Shown here: positions 1 through 8,741 of the stretch, in pieces
Numbering within the stretch: position 1 is the stretch's first letter
Layout of the letters: every line of letters starts with the position of its first letter
Assembly: GCA_902777275.1 (NCBI GenBank)
Contig: CACYTI010000007.1
Coordinates: forward strand, 49,267 to 113,266
Source of the DNA: an uncultured Ruminococcus sp.
Lineage (GTDB): Bacteria; Bacillota; Clostridia; Oscillospirales; Acutalibacteraceae
Direction of reading: 5' to 3'
DNA length: 64,000 bases
Translations under genes and position numbers: made by a program
The notes under the pieces: generated by a model
The model's input: the letters and a program-made list of their open reading frames with translations, nothing else
Database searches by the model: none
Told to the model about the DNA's origin: nothing

Positions 1-280
1 AGCAGAGCGCGGCGCCGCACAAAATTCCGCCCAATGCCGTAAGCTTAACTGGAACCTTTTTAACGGGGATCTCGTCAATGTCCGCCAAAAAGCGCGGGTG
101 ATCGTACTTTATCAGCACAATAGGCACAAGCAGCAGACCGCCGAGCAAATATCGCGACGCGATAAAGGTAAACGCGCCCATGTTATTGTTTCCCATGGAT
201 TGAAACACAAAGGCGATGCCCCAAATAACAGCTGTAAGCGAAAGATATACGCTGCTTCTCAAATTGTTTGATTTTGTCAT
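1..280 (-). CDS. EamA/DMT-superfamily permease, N-terminal part
   Basis: Reading the - strand from ATG at 280 gives about 93 codons that run off the window start. The protein begins MTKSNNLRSSVYLSLTAVIW and continues with GIAFVFQSM, the typical first membrane helix of drug/metabolite (EamA) transporters. A second hydrophobic helix (SRYLLGGLLLVPIVLI) follows, then a charged loop. A purine-rich GGGAGTGGG stretch lies just before the start. The substrate cannot be told from this piece. It diverges from feoA across about 120 bp. Confidence 0.75.
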   Translation of the reverse strand, partial: MTKSNNLRSSVYLSLTAVIWGIAFVFQSMGNNNMGAFTFIASRYLLGGLLLVPIVLIKYDHPRFLADIDEIPVKKVPVKLTALGGILCGAALC

Positions 281-397
281 AATCCCACTCCCGATTCAAC
301 CAAAGATATTTTAGCACTTTGAAAAGTTGAAATCAAGTTTTTTTCACCTGATCCCCAGCTCCTCATAAAATGACAACAGGAACACGGAGATGATTTG

Positions 398-643
398 ATG
401 AAAAACAACTGCTGCAAGCTCAGCGAGCTTCCACTGATGACCGAGGCCGCAATAACGAGCGTCGAAATTGACAACGCGCTTACAAGGAGAATGGCTCAGC
501 TCGGAATTTCACGGGGTGAGATGATCACGCCTGTTTTTAAAAGCCCGTTCGGAGATCCCATCGCATACAGCGTAAAGGGCTGCGTGGTCGCGCTGAGAAA
601 ATCGGACTGCGAAGCGATAAAAGTCGGCGTTGAGGTAAAGTGA
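398..643 (+). CDS. feoA: Ferrous iron transport protein A
   Basis: An 81-residue SH3-like FeoA protein, the small cytosolic partner of the FeoB ferrous-iron permease. Family marks are the central RRMAQLGISRGEMITP segment and a C-terminal hydrophobic strand with CVVALRKSDCEAIKV. ATG at 398 is preferred over the in-frame TTG at 395 because GGAG at 386-389 is correctly spaced for it. Its stop codon overlaps the feoB start (TGATG), so the two genes are translationally coupled. Length is normal for the family. I saw no Fur-type operator I could defend upstream. Confidence 0.9.
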   Translation: MKNNCCKLSELPLMTEAAITSVEIDNALTRRMAQLGISRGEMITPVFKSPFGDPIAYSVKGCVVALRKSDCEAIKVGVEVK

Positions 644-2478
644 TGAAAAAATACAGCGTCGCGCTTGCGGGCAACCCTAATGTAGGAAAAAGTACGATAT
701 TCAACGCGCTGACGGGCTTGAAGCAGCACACGGGAAACTGGACGGGGAAAACCGTCGACTGCTTTGAGGGACAGTTTGAGGAAAACCAGGCGGAGTTTTT
801 CGTCACCGATCTGCCGGGAGCGTATTCATTGATCTCATACTCCCGCGAGGAAGCTGTCACGGCGCATTGCCTGAGAAAGCGAGAATATGACTGCGTGATT
901 CTTGTGCTCGACGCGGGAGCGCTTGAGCGGAACCTTTGCTTTGCGCTTGAGGTGCTGTCGCTGAACGTAAATGCCGTTATCTGCCTGAATCTAACCGATG
1001 AAGCGGAGCAAAAGGGCATAATCATCGACGATAAAGCTTTATCTGAGGCTTTCGGTTTGCCTGTTGTGAGGTGCTGTGCCGTTAAAAAGCAAGGTATAAA
1101 AGAGCTGAAAGCCGCCGTAAATAACGCCTGCGAAGCTCCAAGAACCGCAAGGCTTGATTTCTGTCCGGATTATTCGGACGGAAAGAAAAATATTGAAATA
1201 ATCAGCAAATACAGCAGAAAGCTCTGCTCGGGCTGCGTCACCGTGACCGAAGGCGATAAAATAAAACATGACCGCAGGCTTGACAGAATGCTGACCTCAA
1301 AAGCTCTCGGCATTCCCGTTATGCTTTTGCTGTGCGGTCTGCTGTTTTGGATAACGGTCGCGGGCGCGAATTATCCGAGCGAATGGCTGAATTACCTGTT
1401 CGGAGCCGTTAAAAACAGGCTTGACGAATGGAGCGCGGCGCTTAGTCTCCCGCCGTTTTTGTCGGGCTTGCTCATTGACGGAGTGTATTCAACGCTGACT
1501 CGGGTAATAGCCGTAATGCTTCCGCCGATGGCGATATTCTTTCCGCTGTTTTCTCTGCTTGAGGATTCGGGATATATGCCGAGGATCGCTTTTAACCTTG
1601 ACAGGATTTTTTCGCGCTGCGGAGCGCACGGCAAGCAAAGCCTGTGCATGATGATGGGTATAGGCTGCAACGCCTGCGGAGTTACGGGCTGCCGGATAAT
1701 CGAAAACAAAAAAGAGAGGCTTATCGCCGTAATTACAAATAATTTTATGCCCTGCAACGGACGTATGCCCATTCTGATCTCGCTTCTCATGATGTGCTTT
1801 TCGGGCGCGGAGTTCGGGTTTAGCTCGTCGTTTCTTATTTCTTTTTCCTTGGTCGGGGTGATAGCCTGCTGCGTGATCGTCACGCTGCTTGTTTCAAAGC
1901 TGCTTTCCGCGCTGTTAAAGAGCGGCGGAGAATCGGGCTTTGTGCTGGAGCTTCCTCCCTTCCGCAGACCTCAGATAATCAAAACCTTAGCGCGCTCCTT
2001 TTGGGACAGAACCTTGATCGTGCTCGGCAGAGCCGTTGTCGTAGCCGCTCCCGCAGGAGCAATAATCTGGCTGTGCGCGAACATTTATGTTGGAGACGCT
2101 TCGATTTTAAAGCACTGCACCGATTTTTTAGATCCGTTCGGACGCTTTTTAGGCTTGGACGGCGTAATAGTAATGGCGTTTATTTTGGGCTTTCCCGCAA
2201 ATGAAACCGTCATACCGATTATTATCATGTCATACTCGGCAACGGGAGCGCTGACCGATTTTGAGGGCTATAACGAGCTTTTCAGCCTGCTTTCGCAAAA
2301 CGGCTGGACTATAACTACCGTTGTCTGCATGATAATAATGACCGTGATGCATTTTCCCTGCTCCACAACCTGCCTCACCATAAAAAAAGAGACGGGAAGC
2401 ATAAAGTGGACGCTGCTTTCAATGGCGGTTCCGACCGTCTGCGGAATCGCGCTCTGCGCTGTCGTTTCGCATATTTAA
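643..2478 (+). CDS. feoB: Ferrous iron transporter B (GTPase-permease)
   Basis: A 611-residue membrane protein that imports Fe(II). The N-terminal G domain shows G1 GNPNVGKST (residues 10-18), the switch-like TGNWTGKT, G3 DLPG (56-59) and G4 NLTD (116-119). The membrane part from about residue 220 holds the two Gate regions, seen in PPMAIFFPLFSLLEDSGYMP and the Cys-rich MMMGIGCNACGVTGCR. The length fits compact clostridial FeoB. ATG at 643 overlaps the feoA stop and has GAGGT as ribosome site; the GTG at 640 is less likely. The pair forms a two-gene operon. An iron response is expected from the family but no operator was recognised. Confidence 0.95.
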   Translation: MKKYSVALAGNPNVGKSTIFNALTGLKQHTGNWTGKTVDCFEGQFEENQAEFFVTDLPGAYSLISYSREEAVTAHCLRKREYDCVILVLDAGALERNLCFALEVLSLNVNAVICLNLTDEAEQKGIIIDDKALSEAFGLPVVRCCAVKKQGIKELKAAVNNACEAPRTARLDFCPDYSDGKKNIEIISKYSRKLCSGCVTVTEGDKIKHDRRLDRMLTSKALGIPVMLLLCGLLFWITVAGANYPSEWLNYLFGAVKNRLDEWSAALSLPPFLSGLLIDGVYSTLTRVIAVMLPPMAIFFPLFSLLEDSGYMPRIAFNLDRIFSRCGAHGKQSLCMMMGIGCNACGVTGCRIIENKKERLIAVITNNFMPCNGRMPILISLLMMCFSGAEFGFSSSFLISFSLVGVIACCVIVTLLVSKLLSALLKSGGESGFVLELPPFRRPQIIKTLARSFWDRTLIVLGRAVVVAAPAGAIIWLCANIYVGDASILKHCTDFLDPFGRFLGLDGVIVMAFILGFPANETVIPIIIMSYSATGALTDFEGYNELFSLLSQNGWTITTVVCMIIMTVMHFPCSTTCLTIKKETGSIKWTLLSMAVPTVCGIALCAVVSHI

Positions 2479-2574
2479 AGCTCATTCGTCACAACATCCG
2501 TTCCCGTTCATATTATGAAGGTGAGCGGCGCTCAGGAACCGAAGGTTCCCAAGAAAACGAAAAGGAGAATTAAA

Positions 2575-2775
2575 TTGAATATAGTAAAAGCGGCGGAACA
2601 GCAATACGGAATTGCCCCACTCCCCGACGATCCCGTATGCGCAATGGCGTATGTTCCGTTTCAGGGAGAGCGGTCAAAGACTTTCTCACCCGATCATGGG
2701 TTTATGCTCGGAACAATGTACCCGGATTTGAACAAGCCGTTTTACGGCAGTAAGTGCGGTGATAACAGTGACTAA
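2575..2775 (+). CDS. cotJA: Spore coat-associated protein CotJA
   Basis: A small protein of 66 residues with the CotJA core: AMAYVPFQ, then GTMYPDLNKPF. It belongs to the CotJ polypeptide set of the inner spore coat made in the mother cell. I chose TTG at 2575 because AAAGGAG at 2561-2567 lies seven bases upstream. The longer in-frame ATG at 2515 would add a basic, low-complexity leader and has no ribosome site. First gene of cotJA-cotJB-cotJC, overlapping cotJB. A short hairpin, GGAACC-GAA-GGTTCC (2535-2549), lies just upstream and may belong to the leader. Confidence 0.82.
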   Translation: MNIVKAAEQQYGIAPLPDDPVCAMAYVPFQGERSKTFSPDHGFMLGTMYPDLNKPFYGSKCGDNSD

Positions 2776-3022
2776 ACGAGAGGCTCTGCTGAAAAAGCTA
2801 TCGACCTATCAGTTTGCGGCACACGATTTGCAGTTGTTCTTAGACACCCACCCCGGCGACGAGACGACAATTGAACAGATGAGCCGTTACCTTAGGCTCG
2901 CCGAACCGCTTGCGGAGCAGTACGAGGAGCAATACGGCTCGCTTACAAAAAGAGATGATGACGGCAACAACTGGAACTGGATAAAAGCTCCATGGCCGTG
3001 GGAAAACGGGGAGGATTGCTGA
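2759..3022 (+). CDS. cotJB: Spore coat protein CotJB
   Basis: An 87-residue CotJB-family protein. The diagnostic pieces are FAAHDLQLFLDTHPGDETTI near the N terminus, a middle acidic helix, and the tryptophan-rich end NNWNWIKAPWPWENGEDC. It starts with GTG at 2759, inside the end of cotJA. A second GTG at 2768 is also possible and would match the usual short N terminus better. The stop overlaps the cotJC start (TGATG). It probably acts with CotJC in spore coat assembly; family knowledge supports this, not a visible motif. Confidence 0.87.
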   Translation: MITVTKREALLKKLSTYQFAAHDLQLFLDTHPGDETTIEQMSRYLRLAEPLAEQYEEQYGSLTKRDDDGNNWNWIKAPWPWENGEDC

Positions 3023-3648
3023 TGTTTGTTTATGAAAAAAAGCTTCAATACCCGATAAATATAAAAACCCCCAACGCAAAGCTTGCAAAAGTTATAATGA
3101 GCCAGCTCGGAGGTCCGGACGGTGAGCTCGGTGCGGCATTAAGGTATCTGAACCAGCGATACACCATGCCGATGCCGGAATTGAAGGCGACACTGACGGA
3201 TATAGGCACCGAAGAGCTTAACCACATTGAGATGATCGGTACAATATTGTATCAGCTCACAAAAAATCTAACGGTTGAGCAAATAAAGGCGGCGGGCTTT
3301 GACGCTTATTTTGTGGATCACACGTTGGGAGTTTATCCTCAGTCTGCGGGAGGCGTGCCCTTCACAACGGCATATATAGCCTCAAAGGGCGACGCTATAA
3401 CAGATTTGCACGAGGACCTTGCGGCGGAGCAGAAAGCGCGGACCACTTACGACAATATTCTTCGGTTGGCTGACGATCCCGACGTCAAGGACGCAATACG
3501 ATTTTTGCGCGAGCGCGAGGTCGTTCACTACCAGCGCTTCGGAGAAAACCTGCGGCTGCTGACCGATAAGCTTGACGAGCGAAACTTCTATGCGTTCAAC
3601 CCGGAATTTGACAAAGCGTGTTTTAAAAAGAAAAAGGGCACACAATAA
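3022..3648 (+). CDS. cotJC: Spore coat manganese catalase CotJC
   Basis: A 208-residue ferritin-like protein of the non-haem manganese catalase family. Metal-ligand regions are visible as ELGAALRYLNQRY, GTEELNHIEMIGTI, EDLAAEQKARTTYDNIL and REREVVHYQRFGE, each supplying the Glu/His expected for a di-manganese centre. Such proteins are thought to protect or cross-link the spore coat by handling peroxide. ATG at 3022 overlaps the cotJB stop and has GGGGAGG seven bases upstream; the earlier ATG at 2992 has no such site. A strong terminator closes the operon 30 bases downstream. Confidence 0.93.
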   Translation: MFVYEKKLQYPINIKTPNAKLAKVIMSQLGGPDGELGAALRYLNQRYTMPMPELKATLTDIGTEELNHIEMIGTILYQLTKNLTVEQIKAAGFDAYFVDHTLGVYPQSAGGVPFTTAYIASKGDAITDLHEDLAAEQKARTTYDNILRLADDPDVKDAIRFLREREVVHYQRFGENLRLLTDKLDERNFYAFNPEFDKACFKKKKGTQ

Positions 3649-3676
3649 TTTTTTAGAATAACAACGATAAAAATAC

Positions 3677-3725
3677 AGGCAGAAGAGTTGCGGTTCAATC
3701 CGTTATTCTTCTGCCTTGTCTTTTT
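3677..3725 (+). terminator. Rho-independent terminator of the cotJ operon
   Basis: AGGCAGAAGA (3677-3686) pairs perfectly with TCTTCTGCCT (3707-3716), followed by TGTCTTTTT. It lies 28 bases after the cotJC stop. Confidence 0.88.
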
Positions 3726-3892
3726 ACGTGATTTTTTCGAGTGAAGCATTAGAGCTAATATGATCAGATGGATTCACGCCGATTTATTTCTTAATTCGCA
3801 TTAAATCGCTCAGCTTTCCGCATTGAGTTATATTATCAGGTGGCTGTCAGATAAAACACATTGAAATAAACACCACATGATTTGCCAAAGTC

Positions 3893-3921
3893 TTGTAATA
3901 CGATTGGAAATAATGTATAAT
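3893..3921 (+). promoter_or_regulatory. Sigma-A-like promoter of the SNF2/SWIM pair
   Basis: TTGTAA (3893-3898), 17-base spacer, TATAAT (3916-3921), about 38 bases before the likely start codon. The rest of the 310-base gap between cotJC and this gene holds only the cotJ terminator and AT-rich DNA. Confidence 0.7.
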
Positions 3922-3958
3922 TCAAACATATTAACATTTTGCGGGGATGAGGAAAGAT

Positions 3959-6550
3959 ATGGAAAAGCTACGGTTTATACTGACCAAGGAAGGCTTTCGC
4001 GCGGACGATGTTGTTTATGCGGAGAAAGATCCGGTAAAATGGTTTGTAAAATTTACAAAATCACCCTATGAAACGCTCTATGAGCTGTCGTTTCGGGAGC
4101 GACCCGATTGCTTTGACGCTGCGGGAATATTTCTGTGTCAATTCGCGGAACATTTTACAGCTGAATTAACGGCTGTCTCGGGCTTGGAGCTTAGCCGTGA
4201 AAAAACAGAGCTTGTTCCAAACGAAGAAACTATCGAAATATTGCTCGACTCCGTTCCGTTTGCGCTTGGCGCGGAATTTGTGACGCGCACTTGGATAAAA
4301 CGGCAGTACCGTAAGCTGTTGGCGGTGTTCGCAAAGCAAATCAAAACGTATAATGGGAAGGTTTCGCTCTACTTTGCCGAAAAAAGCCAGAAGCTCCATG
4401 TTCCCGAACGCGTGTTTTTCCATTTGGTGGAAAACAGTGAGGGCGAGTGTCCCTTCGCGTTTTTAGCCACCTACGCTACCAAGGGCGACGGCGGACGCGT
4501 GCGTCACGTGCCGCTGCGATACGCGCTGACGGAGTACCGCGATGACCGCTCAAAGCTGCTGGAGCTGCTCGCCTGTCTGAATAAGGCGGCGGAACGATCA
4601 GAGTTGATCGGAGAGTTGATGGAAAGCGGCGAGCTGTTCCATCCGCTGCGGTTCAACGCCGATGAAGCGTTCCGATTTTTGAAGGATGTTCCGATTTATG
4701 AGAGCTGCGGAATTCTGTGCCGTATTCCGAATTGGTGGAAACGCCGCTACAGCTCTGTAACGATGACGGTTAAAATGGGCGAGGACAAGCCCGCTCTGCT
4801 CGGTCTTGACGGCTTGCTGCACATGGTGCCGTCTCTCACGGTCGGCGGCGTTCCGCTTACAGAGGAAGAGATCCGCGACCTGCTCAGTCAGTCAGAGGGA
4901 TTGTCATTTATAAAGGGCAAGTGGATTGCCGTAGATCACGAGCGTCTTCGCAGATTGCTTGACGAGATGAAAAAATATGACGGCGATATTACGCTTTTGG
5001 ACGCGCTGCGTTCGGAAATCAAAAATGTCGATGATGAAGAGGACGTCGGACCTGTCATTACCAACGGCAAATGGCTGGGCGGTTTGCTGAAAAGCCTGCG
5101 AAATCCGCGGAAACAGAAAAACATAGGCACGCCTGGGAGCTTTTGCGGAGAATTGCGCCCTTATCAGGAGGTTGGCTATCAATGGCTCCTGCAAATGAAT
5201 CAGCTCGGCTTCGGCGCTTGTCTTGCCGACGATATGGGACTGGGCAAAACCGTGCAGATTTTAGCCTTTTTGGAAGCACTGCGTGAGAAAAAGCCGAGCG
5301 CAAAGGTGCTGCTGATCGTACCCGCCTCGCTATTAGGCAACTGGCAAAAGGAGGCTGCGCGGTTCGCACCCGGTTTGACCATGGATATCCTGCACGGCTC
5401 CAACAGTTCAACATTATCCGAACGGTTCGAGCGATCTGCCGCGTTTCTCACCATAACCACCTACCGCATGGCGCTCTCTATTGAAGCTCTCACAAAGCCG
5501 TTATGGAGTTGTGTAATTCTTGACGAGGCGCAGGCTATCAAGAATCCGCTTGCCAAACAGACAAAGCAAATCAAAAAGCTTCGGAGCCGTATGCGTATCG
5601 CCATGACGGGTACGCCTATCGAAAACGACTTGTCTAATCTCTGGTCGCTGTTCGATTTTCTGAACAAGGGACTGCTGGGCAGCTCGGAGGAATTCCGGCG
5701 CTTTTGCAAAGGCTTGGAGCAAAACCCGGAGGGTTACGCCAAGCTGAAAAGAATGATCGCGCCGTTCCTGCTCAGGCGCGTCAAAACCGATAAAAAGATT
5801 ATTTCCGATTTGCCCGACAAGCTGGAGCAAATTGATTATGTTACGCTTTCTCCCAAGCAGACAGTGCTCTATCGCAAGCTGCTTGCGGAAACGCAGGAGA
5901 AGGTGTTGACAAGCGACGGTATACAGCGCAGGGGCATTGTGCTCGCCCTTCTGCTGCATTTGAAGCAGATTTGCAATCATCCCGACCAGTATCTGGGAAC
6001 AGAGGAATACAGCCCGACGCAGAGCGGCAAGTTTGAGCTGCTCAAACAGCTTGCGCAGACGATTGCCGAAAAACGCGAGCGTGTGTTGGTGTTCACTCAA
6101 TTCAAAGAGCTGACGGGTCATCTTGATGATTACTTGGCGGAGGTGTTTGGCAGGCGCGGCAGCGTGATACATGGCGGCGTTCCCGTCAAGGAACGCAGTG
6201 AGATCGTTGAGCGTTTTCAAAGTGACGCCTATGTGCCTTATTTAGTGCTGTCTGTCAAGGCAGGCGGAACGGGCTTGAACCTGACGAACGCAAATCACGT
6301 CATTCACTTTGACCGCTGGTGGAACCCGTCAGTGGAAAATCAGGCGACTGACCGAGCCTTCCGTATCGGTCAGCAGAAAAATGTAATGGTGCACAAATTC
6401 GTCTGCAAGGGCTCGGTTGAGGAAAAGATCGACACTCTGATCTCCTCAAAAAAGGAGCTTGCCGAAAACGTCATCGGTGCGGGCGGAGAGAGCTGGATCA
6501 CCGAAATGAATAACGACGAGCTGATGGATCTGCTGCGCTTGGAGGTGTAG
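3959..6550 (+). CDS. SNF2-family DEAD/DEAH-type helicase/translocase
   Basis: An 863-residue Swi2/Snf2 ATPase of the bacterial RapA/HepA-like group. The N-terminal 400 residues form an accessory region. Next comes the two-lobed motor: Walker A DDMGLGKT (from residue 424), DEAQ box (LDEAQAIKN, from about 521), TMTGTPIEND-like motif III (AMTGTPIEN), and the C-terminal lobe with AGGTGLNLTNANHVIHFDRW and the RAFRIGQ arginine motif. It should track along double-stranded DNA using ATP. ATG at 3959 has AGGA five bases before it; the ATG at 3947 has no spaced ribosome site. The SWIM gene follows after two bases, a pairing common in bacteria, so they probably act together on DNA. Confidence 0.92.
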   Translation: MEKLRFILTKEGFRADDVVYAEKDPVKWFVKFTKSPYETLYELSFRERPDCFDAAGIFLCQFAEHFTAELTAVSGLELSREKTELVPNEETIEILLDSVPFALGAEFVTRTWIKRQYRKLLAVFAKQIKTYNGKVSLYFAEKSQKLHVPERVFFHLVENSEGECPFAFLATYATKGDGGRVRHVPLRYALTEYRDDRSKLLELLACLNKAAERSELIGELMESGELFHPLRFNADEAFRFLKDVPIYESCGILCRIPNWWKRRYSSVTMTVKMGEDKPALLGLDGLLHMVPSLTVGGVPLTEEEIRDLLSQSEGLSFIKGKWIAVDHERLRRLLDEMKKYDGDITLLDALRSEIKNVDDEEDVGPVITNGKWLGGLLKSLRNPRKQKNIGTPGSFCGELRPYQEVGYQWLLQMNQLGFGACLADDMGLGKTVQILAFLEALREKKPSAKVLLIVPASLLGNWQKEAARFAPGLTMDILHGSNSSTLSERFERSAAFLTITTYRMALSIEALTKPLWSCVILDEAQAIKNPLAKQTKQIKKLRSRMRIAMTGTPIENDLSNLWSLFDFLNKGLLGSSEEFRRFCKGLEQNPEGYAKLKRMIAPFLLRRVKTDKKIISDLPDKLEQIDYVTLSPKQTVLYRKLLAETQEKVLTSDGIQRRGIVLALLLHLKQICNHPDQYLGTEEYSPTQSGKFELLKQLAQTIAEKRERVLVFTQFKELTGHLDDYLAEVFGRRGSVIHGGVPVKERSEIVERFQSDAYVPYLVLSVKAGGTGLNLTNANHVIHFDRWWNPSVENQATDRAFRIGQQKNVMVHKFVCKGSVEEKIDTLISSKKELAENVIGAGGESWITEMNNDELMDLLRLEV

Positions 6551-6552
6551 AA

Positions 6553-7278
6553 ATGGCAAGATACTGGAACGAAATGAATTATTCTCAGCCGACCGAGAAA
6601 GAGTTGAAGGAAAACGCGAAGAACACGCGCAAAAAAGCTGCGGCAAAAGGTCAAACCCTGCACCCGATCGTGATCACCTCACGACAGATCGCTAAAAGCT
6701 GGTGGGGCAAATCATGGTGTGAAAACTTGGAGCGTTACGCCGATTTTGACACGAGACTCCCGCGCGGCAGACGGTACGTCCGCACCGGAGCGGTCATCGA
6801 CTTGCAGATGAAAAAGGGCAAAATAACGGCGCGTGTGCAGGGCACTCGCAAGACACCGTATAAGGTGGAGATCCGCATCAGTCCGCTGTCCGAGCAGCGC
6901 ATCGAGAAAATCACCGGCAAATGCACCACGCGAGTGGAATCGCTCGATCAATTGGTCAACGGCGACTTCCCCGAGGAGTTGAAGGAAGTCTTTTTGGATG
7001 AGGGAGGTCTGTTCCCGAAACCGAGAGAGATTTCGTTTTCCTGCTCCTGCCCGGACTGGGCGGTCATGTGCAAGCACGTCGCCGCGTCCCTTTACGGCGT
7101 CGGTGCAAGGCTTGATGAGGAACCTCTGTTGTTCTTTTCCCTGCGCGGCATCGACACGAACCGCTTTGTGGATGTGGTCATTTCAAGCCGCATAGAATCC
7201 ATGCTCGCAAATGTCGATAAACCCGGCAAGAGAATCATCCGGAACGCACAGATTGAAGATTTGTTCGGAGTACTGTAG
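6553..7278 (+). CDS. SWIM zinc-finger protein
   Basis: A 241-residue protein with the SWIM finger signature CSCPDWAVMCKH (C164, C166, C173, H175), which binds zinc and contacts DNA or protein. The N-terminal region has the conserved WWGKSWCENLE and RGRRYVRTGAV pieces seen in SWIM proteins encoded beside SNF2 helicases. GGAGGT (6541-6546), in the end of the helicase gene, is the ribosome site, so the two genes are co-translated. The partnership with the helicase is established by frequent neighbourhood, but the biological process (repair or chromosome remodelling) is not known to me. Confidence 0.87.
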   Translation: MARYWNEMNYSQPTEKELKENAKNTRKKAAAKGQTLHPIVITSRQIAKSWWGKSWCENLERYADFDTRLPRGRRYVRTGAVIDLQMKKGKITARVQGTRKTPYKVEIRISPLSEQRIEKITGKCTTRVESLDQLVNGDFPEELKEVFLDEGGLFPKPREISFSCSCPDWAVMCKHVAASLYGVGARLDEEPLLFFSLRGIDTNRFVDVVISSRIESMLANVDKPGKRIIRNAQIEDLFGVL

Positions 7279-7348
7279 GAGAAAGTATATATCGGGTTTT
7301 AGAAACCGGGTGACTGAAATTATAAACAATGAATTGATATACAAATAG

Positions 7349-7385
7349 AAAAATGGGCGAAGGTGATTTATTTCATCTTCGCCCA
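7349..7385 (-). terminator. Terminator of the DHHW gene
   Basis: GGGCGAAGATGA pairs with TCACCTTCGCCC (7355-7384, one G-U pair), followed on the - strand by ATTTTT. It lies between two converging genes; on the + side there is no T tract, so it mainly serves the - gene. Confidence 0.75.
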
Positions 7386-7403
7386 ATGTTTGGTGCATAA
7401 TTA

Positions 7404-8612
7404 TTAAAAGAAATCATATTTTCCGTGTGATTCTTCAAAATTTGAAACACCGGAGTATAGAACAATAACATAATCCGGGGCTATTTGCTTGATATATTCT
7501 TCTGCATTAAGTTTGTCGCCTACATAGTATTCGAAATCTCTCATATCACAAATATGCAGTTCCGATGTTTGCAAAGACAGAAAAGGAGCAACTACGCAAG
7601 AAAAAGAGTCTCTGATCATCAAGATTTTCTTTCCCTTAGGATTAAGATTATTATACATAATCTGCAAACGGAAATCTCCTCCGCTGTAGGTTGCATATGT
7701 ATTACTTTTGTAATAGTCTTTCTCCATATTTTCCATATAAAGAACAGTATCCTTGAATTCTCCGTTACGTATTTGATTCTTTATAGGTTGTTCTTCAGTC
7801 ATATCGGTTTTGAATTTCGGAGTAATCAATTCAAAATCATCAGCTCCATTCCAAGAGAAAAAAGTGCCGACTTTTTTTCCTTTAGATCCGAGGAACCAAT
7901 TGGGGTAATTAGTAACATCATAATTATTAATATCAGTGCACTGATTGGAATAATTAAATTTATAGCGTGAGTTTAATTCTTTGAGCAGGGCGTTATTCGC
8001 CGCAAAGCCCGATCTTACTGTCCAGTGATGGTCTGAATTATAATATGTTTTGAATTTCGATTCGTTCTCTGTCAACACTTTTGAAAAATCAACGTATGGG
8101 ATCTTGCTGTTATCCAATTCTGTTATAAACGAGTTATAATTGTCAATAGAATAGTTGTCAATATTCAATGGAGACTTCTGATAATACTCTTTACCCGGAA
8201 CGGCACAATAAAGAAAACTTGCTCCATTGCTTTCGCTTACTGTTTTTATTTCATCAATGGCAGAAACCACTTTTTTTATTTCTCCGCTATCGAGCTTTTT
8301 TACAGAATCAATTAAACTATCTGAATCCGCCTTAACAACAGTAGTGTCATCTTTTACTACTCTTGTTCCCAGCAAATTATCTTTAATTGAGTTGACATCA
8401 ATCATTTCGTTGTGATAGCTTAATGCTTTGTTGGAAATATCATCCACGTCGTTTTTATAATCAAGGAATTTGCTAATGTTTCCGTGTTTGATTCCGGCGG
8501 CTAAATCGATTGTTTTCGACTTGAGCTGCTCAAAGCAATGCCCCCAAATGCCTGCTATTATAAAAACAACAAAAAACAAGAACACTAAGATGTTTTTATT
8601 AATCAAAAGCAA
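7404..8612 (-). CDS. DHHW-family secreted/membrane-anchored protein
   Basis: A 402-residue protein with one N-terminal hydrophobic anchor (NILVFLFFVVFIIAGIW) and an extracellular domain. It carries the family-defining NSDHHWT motif and a late GxxILMIRDSFS block, as in SGNH/AlgX-like proteins. Relatives often help acetylate cell-surface polysaccharides together with an MBOAT acyltransferase, but no MBOAT gene is here. The only in-frame start near the anchor is TTG at 8612, with no ribosome site I can see; a TGA lies three codons upstream. Base composition is much richer in A+T than the neighbours, suggesting acquisition by transfer. Function remains inferred. Confidence 0.75.
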   Translation of the reverse strand: MLLINKNILVFLFFVVFIIAGIWGHCFEQLKSKTIDLAAGIKHGNISKFLDYKNDVDDISNKALSYHNEMIDVNSIKDNLLGTRVVKDDTTVVKADSDSLIDSVKKLDSGEIKKVVSAIDEIKTVSESNGASFLYCAVPGKEYYQKSPLNIDNYSIDNYNSFITELDNSKIPYVDFSKVLTENESKFKTYYNSDHHWTVRSGFAANNALLKELNSRYKFNYSNQCTDINNYDVTNYPNWFLGSKGKKVGTFFSWNGADDFELITPKFKTDMTEEQPIKNQIRNGEFKDTVLYMENMEKDYYKSNTYATYSGGDFRLQIMYNNLNPKGKKILMIRDSFSCVVAPFLSLQTSELHICDMRDFEYYVGDKLNAEEYIKQIAPDYVIVLYSGVSNFEESHGKYDFF

Positions 8613-8680
8613 ATAAAATCAACATATTTTACTTAAAAAGTACAGGGTTTAAGATTTTTTTGTAAGATTAAAACGACACA

Positions 8681-8709
8681 ACCACCGTGAAATGTAACTT
8701 CACGGTGGT
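8681..8709 (-). terminator. Hairpin after mtaB
   Basis: ACCACCGTGAA and TTCACGGTGGT form a perfect 11-bp stem (8681-8691 with 8699-8709) 32 bases after the mtaB stop. The T tract on the - strand is weak, so termination is likely but not certain. Confidence 0.6.
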
Positions 8710-8741
8710 CAAATAACTGTCTATCGTTTGTAAAAGAGATT

